Origin: CAZOWW01 sp964583765
Lineage (GTDB): Bacteria > Actinomycetota > Actinomycetes > Actinomycetales > Kineosporiaceae
Length of the DNA: 59,719 nt
Assembly: GCA_964583765.1 (NCBI GenBank)
Contig: CAZOWW010000016.1
Coordinates: forward strand, 1-59,719
Reading direction: 5' to 3'
The notes beneath the pieces are model-generated. The model had not been told where the DNA came from. It saw only the letters and a list, made by a program, of their open reading frames with translations, and made no database searches. Positions 40,983-48,506 of the stretch are shown one piece after another; position 1 is the stretch's first letter; each line of letters begins with the position of its first letter. The position numbers were made by a program, and so were the translations under genes.

Positions 40983-43160
40983 TCAGCCGTCCAGCGCCTC
41001 GACGTGCACGAGGGTCACGGTCTCGGGGCGGGCGTTGGGCACGGGCACCCCGATCGTGGCCAGGGCAGCGCCCGAGACGCTCTCACCGCCGGCCGGCCCG
41101 AGGTCCAGCTGTCCCGCGAGACCGTCGACCCGGGGGGCGAGCAGCGGGGCGGGACCGGCCCAACGCAGGCGGTACCGGCAGGTCGGGTCGAGGCCGGGCA
41201 CACGCAGCGGGCAGGGCAGCAGTCGCGCGGACTCGTCCAGTTGCACGCGCGCCATCAGGGCGGACCGGCGGTCCGGGGCGACCACGCCGTGGGTCCACAG
41301 GGCGGGGTCGGGCTCGTCCAGGCGCACCACACGTCCGCTGTGGAGGAGGTCCCGGTGACGCTTGTACAGGGCGATCCAGTCCGCGAGCTGAGCGCGCTCG
41401 GCAGCGGTGGCCTCGGTGAGGTCCCACTCGATGCCGAAGTGGCCGAACAGCGCGGTCGCGGCCCGGAAGTCGAGCGGCAGCACCCGGCCGGTCTGGTGCG
41501 ACCGGTTCGCCGACACGTGTGCGCCGAGGTACTCGGGCGCGACCAGCTGCGTGGTCCAGCGCTGGATCGGTTGTCGGGCCAGGGCGTCCGTCATGTCCGA
41601 GGTCCACACCCGCTGGCAGCGACTCAGCAGGTCCAGGTCGATCCGGCCCCCACCGCTCGCGCAGCCCTCCCACTCGACCGCGGGGTGCCGGCGCCGCAGC
41701 TCGTCCCAGAGGGTGAGGAATCCCTGCGTGTGCCGGTGCACCGCGGGCGCGCCCCCGTGGACCGCGCTGCCGGCCTCGACCAGGGCTCGGTTGTGGTCCC
41801 ACTTCACGTACCCGATCTCGTACTCGGACAGGATCGTGTCGATCCGGGCCAGGAGGTAGTCGACGACCTCCGGGCGGGACAGGTCCAGCACGAGCTGGTT
41901 GCGCTGCAGCCGGGGGAGCCTCCCGTCCGCCGAGAGCACCCAGTCCGGGTGGGCCCGGAACAGGTCGGAGTCGGGGTTGACCATCTCCGGCTCGAACCAG
42001 AGCCCGAAGACCAGCCCGTGCCGGCGTACCTCGTCCACGAGCGGGGCCAGCCCCCGCGGCCAGACCTGTTCGTCCACGAACCAGTCGCCGAGCCCGGCGT
42101 CGTCGTCCCGCCGGTGCCGGAACCAGCCGTCGTCCAGCACGAAGCGCTCGGCACCGACCTCGGCGGCCAGCGCGACGAGTTCGGTGAGACGGGTGAGGTC
42201 GTGGTCGAAGTAGACCGCCTCCCAGACGTTCAGGTTCACGGGGCGGGGGGAACGTGGATGCGCGGGCAGGGACCGCTGGTACCGGTGCGCCGACGCGGCC
42301 AGGGAGTCCAGCCCGTCGGGCGCGGTGAGGACGTGCACCCACGGCGTGCGGTACGCCTCACCGGGCGCCAGCACCAGCTCGCCCGGCAGCAACAGTTCGC
42401 CGCCGAGGACGGTCGTGGGCTCGGTGGCCAGGCGTTCCACCCGGACCACCGCGTTGCCGCTCCAGGCCACGTGCACGCCGAGCACCGCGCCCGTCCCGAA
42501 GCCGAAACCCGGAGTGCCCAGGACGCTGAGCAGCGGCCCGTCGTGCCCGGAACGTCCGCCCCGCATCTCCCGCACCCAGGTGCCGTCGGTGAGGGGACGG
42601 CGCTGCGGCACCCGCTCCCGGGCCCAGCGCCCGGTGAAGTCCAGCACCTCGGTGTGGTCCGTGGGTACGGGGAGGGCGACCTCCAGCCGGTCCACCAGGT
42701 AGGGCTCGGTGCCGGTGTTCGTCAGCTCGTGCCGTACCCGCAGGGAACCGCCGGGCAACGCCTGCGCCCTGGTGCACAGGGCCAGGCCCGAGGCCGGGTC
42801 GGTGGCGAGGATCTCGAGTTCCTCGTCGTCCGCAGACACCTGCCGGGTGCGGAAGAACGGGGTCCAGTCGCGGCCCGCGGGCACCTGCGCTGCGTCGCCC
42901 GGCCCGTGACCGGCCAGTCGGTGACCGGCCAGGCCGGGGCTGCCGGTGTCCCCGCGGCGGTGCTCCGGCAACAACGCACGCTGCCGGTTCGCCCGGGCCG
43001 CGGTGGCGAGCGCCGGGAGATCCGCGGGATCCACCGGGCCGACGTGCAGCGCCAGGGGCAGGCCGCCGTCCGGGTCCGGCAGGAGCACGAGCCGGGTGGT
43101 CCCCGGGGTGCCCGGCCGGGGGAACACCAGAGGCAGGTTGGCATCGGGCGGCGTGTTCAT
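40983..43160 (-). CDS. GH36 alpha-galactosidase, cytoplasmic
   Basis: A 725-residue enzyme without signal peptide, so it acts on imported melibiose- or raffinose-type sugars. An N-terminal beta-supersandwich (1-330) is followed by the barrel: WEAVYFDHDL, ERFVLDDGWFRHRRDDDAGL, GLWFEPEMVNPDSDL, nucleophile aspartate in EIGYVKWDHNR, and CASGGGRIDLDLLSR with acid/base aspartate in RVWTSDMTDALARQPIQ. GGAGGACCC stands directly before the ATG. It is divergent from the third LacI-sensor cyclase, 147 bases apart, which suggests that both respond to the same sugar. The enzyme class is clear; alpha-N-acetylgalactosaminidase is unlikely given the GH36 pattern. Confidence 0.93.
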   Translation of the reverse strand: MNTPPDANLPLVFPRPGTPGTTRLVLLPDPDGGLPLALHVGPVDPADLPALATAARANRQRALLPEHRRGDTGSPGLAGHRLAGHGPGDAAQVPAGRDWTPFFRTRQVSADDEELEILATDPASGLALCTRAQALPGGSLRVRHELTNTGTEPYLVDRLEVALPVPTDHTEVLDFTGRWARERVPQRRPLTDGTWVREMRGGRSGHDGPLLSVLGTPGFGFGTGAVLGVHVAWSGNAVVRVERLATEPTTVLGGELLLPGELVLAPGEAYRTPWVHVLTAPDGLDSLAASAHRYQRSLPAHPRSPRPVNLNVWEAVYFDHDLTRLTELVALAAEVGAERFVLDDGWFRHRRDDDAGLGDWFVDEQVWPRGLAPLVDEVRRHGLVFGLWFEPEMVNPDSDLFRAHPDWVLSADGRLPRLQRNQLVLDLSRPEVVDYLLARIDTILSEYEIGYVKWDHNRALVEAGSAVHGGAPAVHRHTQGFLTLWDELRRRHPAVEWEGCASGGGRIDLDLLSRCQRVWTSDMTDALARQPIQRWTTQLVAPEYLGAHVSANRSHQTGRVLPLDFRAATALFGHFGIEWDLTEATAAERAQLADWIALYKRHRDLLHSGRVVRLDEPDPALWTHGVVAPDRRSALMARVQLDESARLLPCPLRVPGLDPTCRYRLRWAGPAPLLAPRVDGLAGQLDLGPAGGESVSGAALATIGVPVPNARPETVTLVHVEALDG

Positions 43161-43307
43161 GGGTCCTCCGCGGAGATGGGTCCGGTGACGTGGCCCGCGC
43201 TCGCGGATGCTCTGAGTGCACTTCCTCACGGACCAAGGTTCAAGTGTGCCCTCCACGATGTCGATGAAGGGGAGACGAGACGTACACGCCGAATCGGACG
43301 GATCGGG
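43161..43307. promoter_or_regulatory. Divergent promoter region between GH36 and cyclase C
   Basis: 147 bases. The only dyad I see is GTGCACTT near 43217 and AAGTGTGC near 43232, a partly matching inverted repeat separated by about 17 bases. It could hold overlapping promoters, but it is not a classical LacI-type operator. No DNA-binding regulator gene adjoins it. Confidence 0.35.
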
Positions 43308-45344
43308 ATGGGACTCAGCGACAGCTTCCAGCGACCCGTGGCGATCATCATCACGGGCATGAACGAGTACCACTCAGGGATACTGGCCGGTGCTCGGGCT
43401 GTCTTCGATCGCTGCGACGTCCCGTTCATGGTGGTCGCCAACGAGCCTTATGCGGCGAACAACTCGGAACTCACCCTCGCCCTCATCGAGAAGCGTGCCC
43501 TGCGCGGCGTGCTGCTGCTGCCGACGATCTCGCCCGAACGCGGGCAGGAGCTCCACGACGCCATCGAGCAGTCCGGGCTCCCGACGGTGTACGTCGGCCG
43601 GGAGACCCCGGGCCGGCCCAGCGTCTGCGGCGAGAACGAGACCGGCATGCGGACGTTGATGGAGCACCTGCTGGACGAGCGTGGGGTGCGCTCCCCAGTG
43701 CTCATCCGGGGGCTGCTCCACCAGCGGGACTCGGTGATCAGGGAGGAGATCTTCCGGCGGGAGCTCGCCCTGCGTGGCATCCCGATCGACGAGCAGCTGA
43801 TGCTCACCGGGAACTTCAAGCAGGACCAGTCCTACCAGGCGCTGCACGATCTGCTGCACGTGCGCCGGGACCTCGACGCGGTCGTGGCGCTGAACGACGA
43901 GTCCGCCCTGGGGGCGATGGGGGCGCTGAGCGACCTGGGCATCCGGGTGCCCCAGGACGTGCTGGTGAGCGGATTCGACAACAGCCTCGCGGCATCCTGG
44001 ACCTGGCCCGGCCTGACCACGGTCGACCAGGGGATCCAGGACCAGGGAACCCTGGCGGCCGAGATGCTCCTGACGCTGCTGGAGGGCCGGGAGCCGGAGG
44101 TGCTCGCCGTGGTTCCCTCGCAGCTGATCACCCGGGCCTCCACGGCCCCGCGGGGTCAGCACCCGATGAGCGCCACCCCCGCCGAGAACGGCTCGTTGAT
44201 CCTGCCGGGGTCCCGCCTCGTCGACGGCACGTGGGTCGTCGACGTGGACAACGTGATCGGGGAGTTCGAGTGGGCCCTGACCGCGGCGCAGAGCGCACGG
44301 ACTCGTCTGGTCACCCAGAACTCGATGATGGGCATGAGCCGGACGATGATCCAGTGCCGGTCCGTCCAGGACGTCGTCACCTCGCTGAGTTCCCGTCTGG
44401 ACCACCTCGGCATCCGCCGGTGCTACTTCGTGCTGGAACGGCGGGAGACCGGAATGGCCCCGGACCGGCCGCTGGAGGAACTCGAGCTGATCCTGAGCTA
44501 CCGCGACGGCGAGGTCCTGCCCTCGCCGGAGGCGATCTTCTCCTACGAGACCCTCCTCCCGGGGGACCTGCGGGAGGAGCTGCGGACCGGGCCGCTGTTC
44601 CTGCAGCCGCTCGGCGTGGCCAGCGGGGTCTTCGGGTACCTGTTGTTCGAGGCCGAGCGGGAGTCCGAGGCGCTCAGCGAGCTGCTGCGGGTCGACCTGA
44701 GCCGGGCCCTGGACACGGTCTTCCACGCCCTCGAGATGGAGGCGCACGCGCAGTCCCTGGAACGGCTGGTCGCCCAGCGCACCAGCGAGCTCGAGCAGGC
44801 CAACCAGGAACTGCGGCTCCTGGCGATGAGCGACGGGCTCACCAAGATCATGAACCGGGCGGCCTTCGACCTGCACCTGCAGCGTCAGGGCCTGCTCGTC
44901 GAGAAGGAGGGCATCTGCTTCGCGCTCCTCATGCTCGACGTCGACTTCTTCAAGGCCTACAACGACCGTTACGGCCACGTCCAGGGGGACGTCGCCCTGC
45001 AGACGGTCGCGTCCTGCCTGAGCCGCGCCGCGCGCGAGGAACGGGACATCGCCTGCCGGTACGGCGGCGAGGAGTTCGCCCTCATCCTGCCCGACACCGG
45101 TCTGGAGGGCGCGCTCGCCGTCGTCGCGCGGTTCCGCACCCTGCTCTGTCAGGCGGAGGTGCTGCACGAGGGCTCGACCGTGGACGCGTTGCTCACCGCG
45201 AGCATCGGCATCGCGGTCGCGCGCCCCGACATGGACCGGCCGGCCGCGGAGGTGCTCGGAGCGGCCGACCGGGCGCTGTACCTGGCCAAGACCGGGGGCC
45301 GCAACCGCTGGGTGGTCGACGAGGGAGCCTTGACCGCCGACTGA
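43308..45344 (+). CDS. Soluble LacI-type-sensor / GGDEF diguanylate cyclase C
   Basis: About 678 residues, the third member of the family (see 17969-22041). The sensor covers about 1-280: RPVAIIITGMNEYHSGIL, GENETGMRTLMEHLLDERG, DAVVALNDESALGAMGAL, VLVSGFDNSLAASW and TTVDQGIQDQGTLAAEMLL; no helix-turn-helix, signal peptide or membrane helix. The middle domain has HLGIRRCYFVLERRETGM and LILSYRDGEV, then a coiled coil (RLVAQRTSELEQANQEL) and a cyclase domain with LDVDFFKAYNDRYGHVQGD and YGGEEF at about 585. The position of the inhibitory RxxD is EERD. The start has no good ribosome site. Its divergent neighbour is an alpha-galactosidase, so a galactoside is the best guess for the ligand. Confidence 0.85.
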   Translation: MGLSDSFQRPVAIIITGMNEYHSGILAGARAVFDRCDVPFMVVANEPYAANNSELTLALIEKRALRGVLLLPTISPERGQELHDAIEQSGLPTVYVGRETPGRPSVCGENETGMRTLMEHLLDERGVRSPVLIRGLLHQRDSVIREEIFRRELALRGIPIDEQLMLTGNFKQDQSYQALHDLLHVRRDLDAVVALNDESALGAMGALSDLGIRVPQDVLVSGFDNSLAASWTWPGLTTVDQGIQDQGTLAAEMLLTLLEGREPEVLAVVPSQLITRASTAPRGQHPMSATPAENGSLILPGSRLVDGTWVVDVDNVIGEFEWALTAAQSARTRLVTQNSMMGMSRTMIQCRSVQDVVTSLSSRLDHLGIRRCYFVLERRETGMAPDRPLEELELILSYRDGEVLPSPEAIFSYETLLPGDLREELRTGPLFLQPLGVASGVFGYLLFEAERESEALSELLRVDLSRALDTVFHALEMEAHAQSLERLVAQRTSELEQANQELRLLAMSDGLTKIMNRAAFDLHLQRQGLLVEKEGICFALLMLDVDFFKAYNDRYGHVQGDVALQTVASCLSRAAREERDIACRYGGEEFALILPDTGLEGALAVVARFRTLLCQAEVLHEGSTVDALLTASIGIAVARPDMDRPAAEVLGAADRALYLAKTGGRNRWVVDEGALTAD

Positions 45345-45406
45345 GTTCGGCTGGCGAGTGAGTTCGGAGCCGGTCGGGTGTCCCGTGGTGCACGGGTGCA
45401 CGTCCG

Positions 45407-45778
45407 TCAGTGCGCCCTGATCGGGAGCCTGTCCGCGATTGCCGAGACGTCCCGCAGGGTTCCGTCCGCCACCGCCATCACGAGTTCGTACGCCGCCTCG
45501 TGGCCCAGCTCCGGGCCGTGGCCGTTCAGGTCCAGGAACACGGTCGTGAGCAGCCAGGCGAGTCGCTTGTTCCCGTCCAGCAGGCAGTGATTGCCGGCAA
45601 CCGAATGGAGCAGAGCCGCCGCCTTGGTCTGCGGTGCGGGGTAGGCGTCGATCCCCATGACGGTCATCCTGGGTCGGGCGACGGCTGATCCCAGGAGCCC
45701 GGCGTCGCGGATCACGAAGCCTTCCCCCTGGCAGACGGCGACCGCGAGCTCGAAGTCGACGTAGGTGCACTCGCTCAC
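45407..45778 (-). CDS. Doc/Fic-family toxin of a type II toxin-antitoxin pair
   Basis: About 123 residues. Fic core: GNHCLLDGNKRLAWLLTTVF, matching HxFx(D/A)xNKR; the preceding block ARPRMTVMGIDAYPAPQTKA is also usual for Doc proteins. Doc inactivates EF-Tu by phosphorylation in the P1 phage system; other Fic proteins AMPylate, so the modification here is inferred. The GTG start overlaps the antitoxin stop (GTGA), the normal order antitoxin then toxin. The toxin motif looks intact. Confidence 0.82.
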   Translation of the reverse strand: MSECTYVDFELAVAVCQGEGFVIRDAGLLGSAVARPRMTVMGIDAYPAPQTKAAALLHSVAGNHCLLDGNKRLAWLLTTVFLDLNGHGPELGHEAAYELVMAVADGTLRDVSAIADRLPIRAH

Positions 45779-45981
45779 GACTCGCCCAGGCGGGTCAGCA
45801 CCGGACCCCAGGCCTCCTTCATGCGGGCGTAGCTGTCCATTCCCCGTCGCAGGTAGCCCAGGCGGGCGGCCTCGGCGAGGATGGCCTGCCGAATCGCCTC
45901 CTGCTTGGAGACGCCCTTCGCGGCCGCAATCGTGGCCAGCGCCTCGTCCAGCTCGGCATCGGTGCGCAACGTCAGCGACAT
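45775..45981 (-). CDS. Ribbon-helix-helix antitoxin partner of the Doc-like toxin
   Basis: About 68 residues. SLTLRTDAELDEALATIAAA then KGVSKQEAIRQAILAEAARL is a ribbon-helix-helix DNA-binding fold; the C-terminal part GMDSYARMKEAWGPVLTRLG would wrap the toxin. GAGGGGGGCG precedes the ATG at 45981. It should neutralise the toxin and repress its own promoter at the inverted repeat just upstream. Doc is classically paired with a Phd-fold antitoxin; an RHH partner is a known alternative. Confidence 0.78.
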   Translation of the reverse strand: MSLTLRTDAELDEALATIAAAKGVSKQEAIRQAILAEAARLGYLRRGMDSYARMKEAWGPVLTRLGES

Positions 45982-46000
45982 GATCGCCCCCCTCGACAAG

Positions 46001-46019
46001 TGGTATTAGCATGATACCA
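46001..46019 (-). promoter_or_regulatory. Operator/promoter of the toxin-antitoxin operon
   Basis: TGGTAT-N7-ATACCA is a perfect 6-bp inverted repeat, 20 bases upstream of the antitoxin start and the most AT-rich spot nearby. On the minus strand it contains TGCTAATAC, a fair extended -10. The site fits autorepression by the antitoxin. Confidence 0.65.
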
Positions 46020-46062
46020 GTTGGGGGCGACGCCTTCCCGCCACCTGCGGTCCCGCCTCAAC

Positions 46063-46737
46063 TCACTCCTCGGTGGCCCTCACCCCGAGGCCCACCGGGC
46101 AGCTCACGCCCGTTCCGTGGTCGGGGCAGTAGCCGTGCGGGACCTTGTGGAGGTACTGCTGGTGGTACTCCTCGGCGAGGAAGAACGGTTCGGCGTCGTC
46201 CGTGGGGCGGCCCTCGGTGGTGATGTCGCCGAAGCCCCGCGCGTGCAGTTCGCCCTGGTAGGCCGCGCGCGTGGCCCGGTAGGCCTGCTCCTGGTCGGCC
46301 GTCGTCCAGAAGACCGCGGACCGGTACTGCGTGCCGTGGTCGTTGCCCTGCCGGAAGCCCTGGGTGGGGTCGTGCGACTCCCAGAACACGCGCAGCAGGG
46401 AGGCGGCATCGGTCACCTGCGGGTCGTAGACCACGCGCACGGTCTCGGCATGGCCGGTGAGCCCGGTGCAGACCTCCTCGTAGGTGGGGTTCGGGGTGAA
46501 CCCGCCCTGGTAGCCCACGGCGGTCGTGACGACGCCGGGAAGGGTCCAGAAGGCACGTTCGGCACCCCAGAAGCAGCCGAGCGCGAGGTACAGCACGGCG
46601 CTGCCCTTGGGCCAGGGGCCTTCCAGGGGCGTGCCGAGGACGGCGTGCCGCTCGGGCGCGGTGTGGATCGGGTGGGCCCGACCGGGTAGGGCCTGGGTGG
46701 GGTCGACCATCGAGGCCGAGAGTCGTCGCAGGTACAT
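46063..46737 (-). CDS. msrA: Peptide methionine-S-sulfoxide reductase A
   Basis: A 224-residue MsrA that repairs oxidised methionine. The catalytic cysteine is in LALGCFWGAERAFW; GYQGGFTPNPTYEEVCTGLTGH, FWESHDPTQGFRQGNDHGTQYRS and AEEYHQQYLHK complete the active site, and the C-terminal HGYCPDHGTGVSCP provides resolving cysteines. GAGGAGTGACC precedes the ATG at 46737. The first 40 residues are an extension common in actinomycetes. Cytoplasmic; no partner gene next to it. Confidence 0.95.
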   Translation of the reverse strand: MYLRRLSASMVDPTQALPGRAHPIHTAPERHAVLGTPLEGPWPKGSAVLYLALGCFWGAERAFWTLPGVVTTAVGYQGGFTPNPTYEEVCTGLTGHAETVRVVYDPQVTDAASLLRVFWESHDPTQGFRQGNDHGTQYRSAVFWTTADQEQAYRATRAAYQGELHARGFGDITTEGRPTDDAEPFFLAEEYHQQYLHKVPHGYCPDHGTGVSCPVGLGVRATEE

Positions 46738-46964
46738 GGTCACTCCTCGGGGACACGACCGAGGTGCTCTCGGAGGCCGGCCAGAGGCTCTCCCGTGCGG
46801 TCCGTGGTGAACTCCGGACGCCCCGAGGCACTGTGCGGCGGTACGCCGTCCCCCGGCACAACACGGACAGCCCCGTCGGCGTTCCCGGGCAGGTGGCGCA
46901 GTCCGCCAGCACGACCGGCGCGATCACCTCCCGTGCGGACCGGATCCTTCGCCCGGGAGACCGG

Positions 46965-48347
46965 TCACTCGCCCGACCAGTCCACGGCCCGGTCGATCGC
47001 CGCGGCGAGGGTCTCCTCGGGAGTGCGTGCCGTGCTGGTCGTCCCCGGTACCGAGTGCATCTCGAAGTGCTGGTAGTCGGTACCCCGGGACCAACTCCCG
47101 CCCCACTGCCAGCCCAGGTGGGTGAAGGTCGTCGTCTGGGTCGCGCGGGGGTAGAAGAGCGTCGAGAAGCCGGTGGGGCGGTTCCGCAGGTACCAGGCGT
47201 CCGGCCGGGGGCCCTTCCTCGAGGAGTAGGGGTTCTCCCAGGTGTTGATGTCGATCGCCATGCCGGTGGCATGCGGGGAGAGCACGTGCCACGCCTCCTT
47301 GCCCACCACGTACCGGCAGTTGAACGCCGAGGTGTTGTCCGCCGCCATCTGGGCGTAGTCGTTGGCCCCGACGTGATTGGGCGAGTGGCCGAACCAGTCC
47401 GGAAGCACCATGAGCCGGATCGGGAAGCGCCGGTCGTACAGCGCGGAGAACGCCGTGACGACTCGGGTCGCCACCGCGGCGCGCACCACCAGTTGTCCCC
47501 GGTAGCGGTAGCCGTCGAAGCCCCAGTAGTTCACCGTGACGTAGCGCAGGGTGCTGCGGGGCAGACACCCCGGATGCCAGGAGTACCCCCGCATGCGACT
47601 CCAGATGGCGTCCGACACGGGTTGCACGGTGGCGGCCGCGCCGGCGCCGCGGGGAGGCAACCCGTCCGGATGCGGTGCGGTGGGTGAGGGACCCCCTGCG
47701 GGCAGGACGACCTCCGCGGCGAGGGGGCGGGCCCAGCCGACCACGGTGACGGCGCGGCTCGCCGCCAGGAGGGCCGTGCCCGTGAACCGCGCTCGCACGG
47801 TGATCGACCGCCAGACGGTCACCGGCGTCCGGAACGTCCCGTTGCGATCGGCGCTGCCGGAGCCGAGCAGTTGCCAGTGGCCGTCGGTCCCGAGCCGGTC
47901 GATGGTCAGCACGGCGCCCGCGAAGAGCCCGTTCGTGGGCGAGGTCGTGGTCGTGCTGGTGGGTGAGGTGGTGCTCGGAGGTGAGGTCGTGGTCGCGCTG
48001 GTGGGTGAGGTGGTGCCCGAGGTCGGGGTCGTGGTGGTCGTGGCGGTGGCCGACAGCGTTGCCTGCGGGTGCCCGCCGAGCCCAGGGCTGCCGTGCACCA
48101 GGATGCGCACCGTGACCGTGCTCGGGCGCTCGGAGGTGAGGTCGGTCGGGAAGGCCACGGTCAGGGACGTCGCGATGCCCCTGCCGGCAGCCGTCAGCCG
48201 ACTGTCGCCGGTCGCGGAGGAAGCCCCCGGTAGCCCTCCGGACACGACCGCGGCCAGGATCGCCAGAGCACCGAGCAACTGGGCGGGCCGGCCGGGCCGA
48301 GCAGGCGGGCGTGCCACGGGGAAGTCCACTCTCACCGGATTGCGCAC
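46965..48347 (-). CDS. Secreted M15-type peptidase (VanY-like D-Ala-D-Ala carboxypeptidase fold)
   Basis: About 460 residues. A signal peptide (LLGALAILAAVVSGGLPGAS) leads into a beta-rich domain of about 140 residues interrupted by a Thr/Ser/Pro tract of about 40 residues (48065-47940). A second segment and the zinc peptidase follow: SPHATGMAIDINTW carries the first His and the Asp ligand, and GTDYQHFEMHS the last His; ADNTSAFNCRYVVG and LGWQWGGSW are typical of the M15_4 type. It should cut peptidoglycan stem or cross-bridge peptides outside the cell. The GTG start has no ribosome site, so a leaderless transcript is possible. It is divergent from hypF. Confidence 0.8.
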   Translation of the reverse strand: MRNPVRVDFPVARPPARPGRPAQLLGALAILAAVVSGGLPGASSATGDSRLTAAGRGIATSLTVAFPTDLTSERPSTVTVRILVHGSPGLGGHPQATLSATATTTTTPTSGTTSPTSATTTSPPSTTSPTSTTTTSPTNGLFAGAVLTIDRLGTDGHWQLLGSGSADRNGTFRTPVTVWRSITVRARFTGTALLAASRAVTVVGWARPLAAEVVLPAGGPSPTAPHPDGLPPRGAGAAATVQPVSDAIWSRMRGYSWHPGCLPRSTLRYVTVNYWGFDGYRYRGQLVVRAAVATRVVTAFSALYDRRFPIRLMVLPDWFGHSPNHVGANDYAQMAADNTSAFNCRYVVGKEAWHVLSPHATGMAIDINTWENPYSSRKGPRPDAWYLRNRPTGFSTLFYPRATQTTTFTHLGWQWGGSWSRGTDYQHFEMHSVPGTTSTARTPEETLAAAIDRAVDWSGE

Positions 48348-48506
48348 GAAGAGTATTCAATCAGTTACGGATTGTCCTTCGTGGGGGGATCCCGTGAGAT
48401 CGGGCAAGCGCTTCGGATATACCGGACATCCGCCGTGTGCTGCCCCCATGCGACTCCGTGGACGGGCACCATGGTCCCAGACGTGAGCGGAGGAGGCGGT
48501 CCCGAG

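Noticed and set aside
41004..43307. Open frame running into cyclase C from upstream on the plus strand
   Set aside because: It is antisense to the GH36 gene, whose motifs are complete, and its composition (Val/Gln/Arg/Pro) is not protein-like. Cyclase C starts at 43308.
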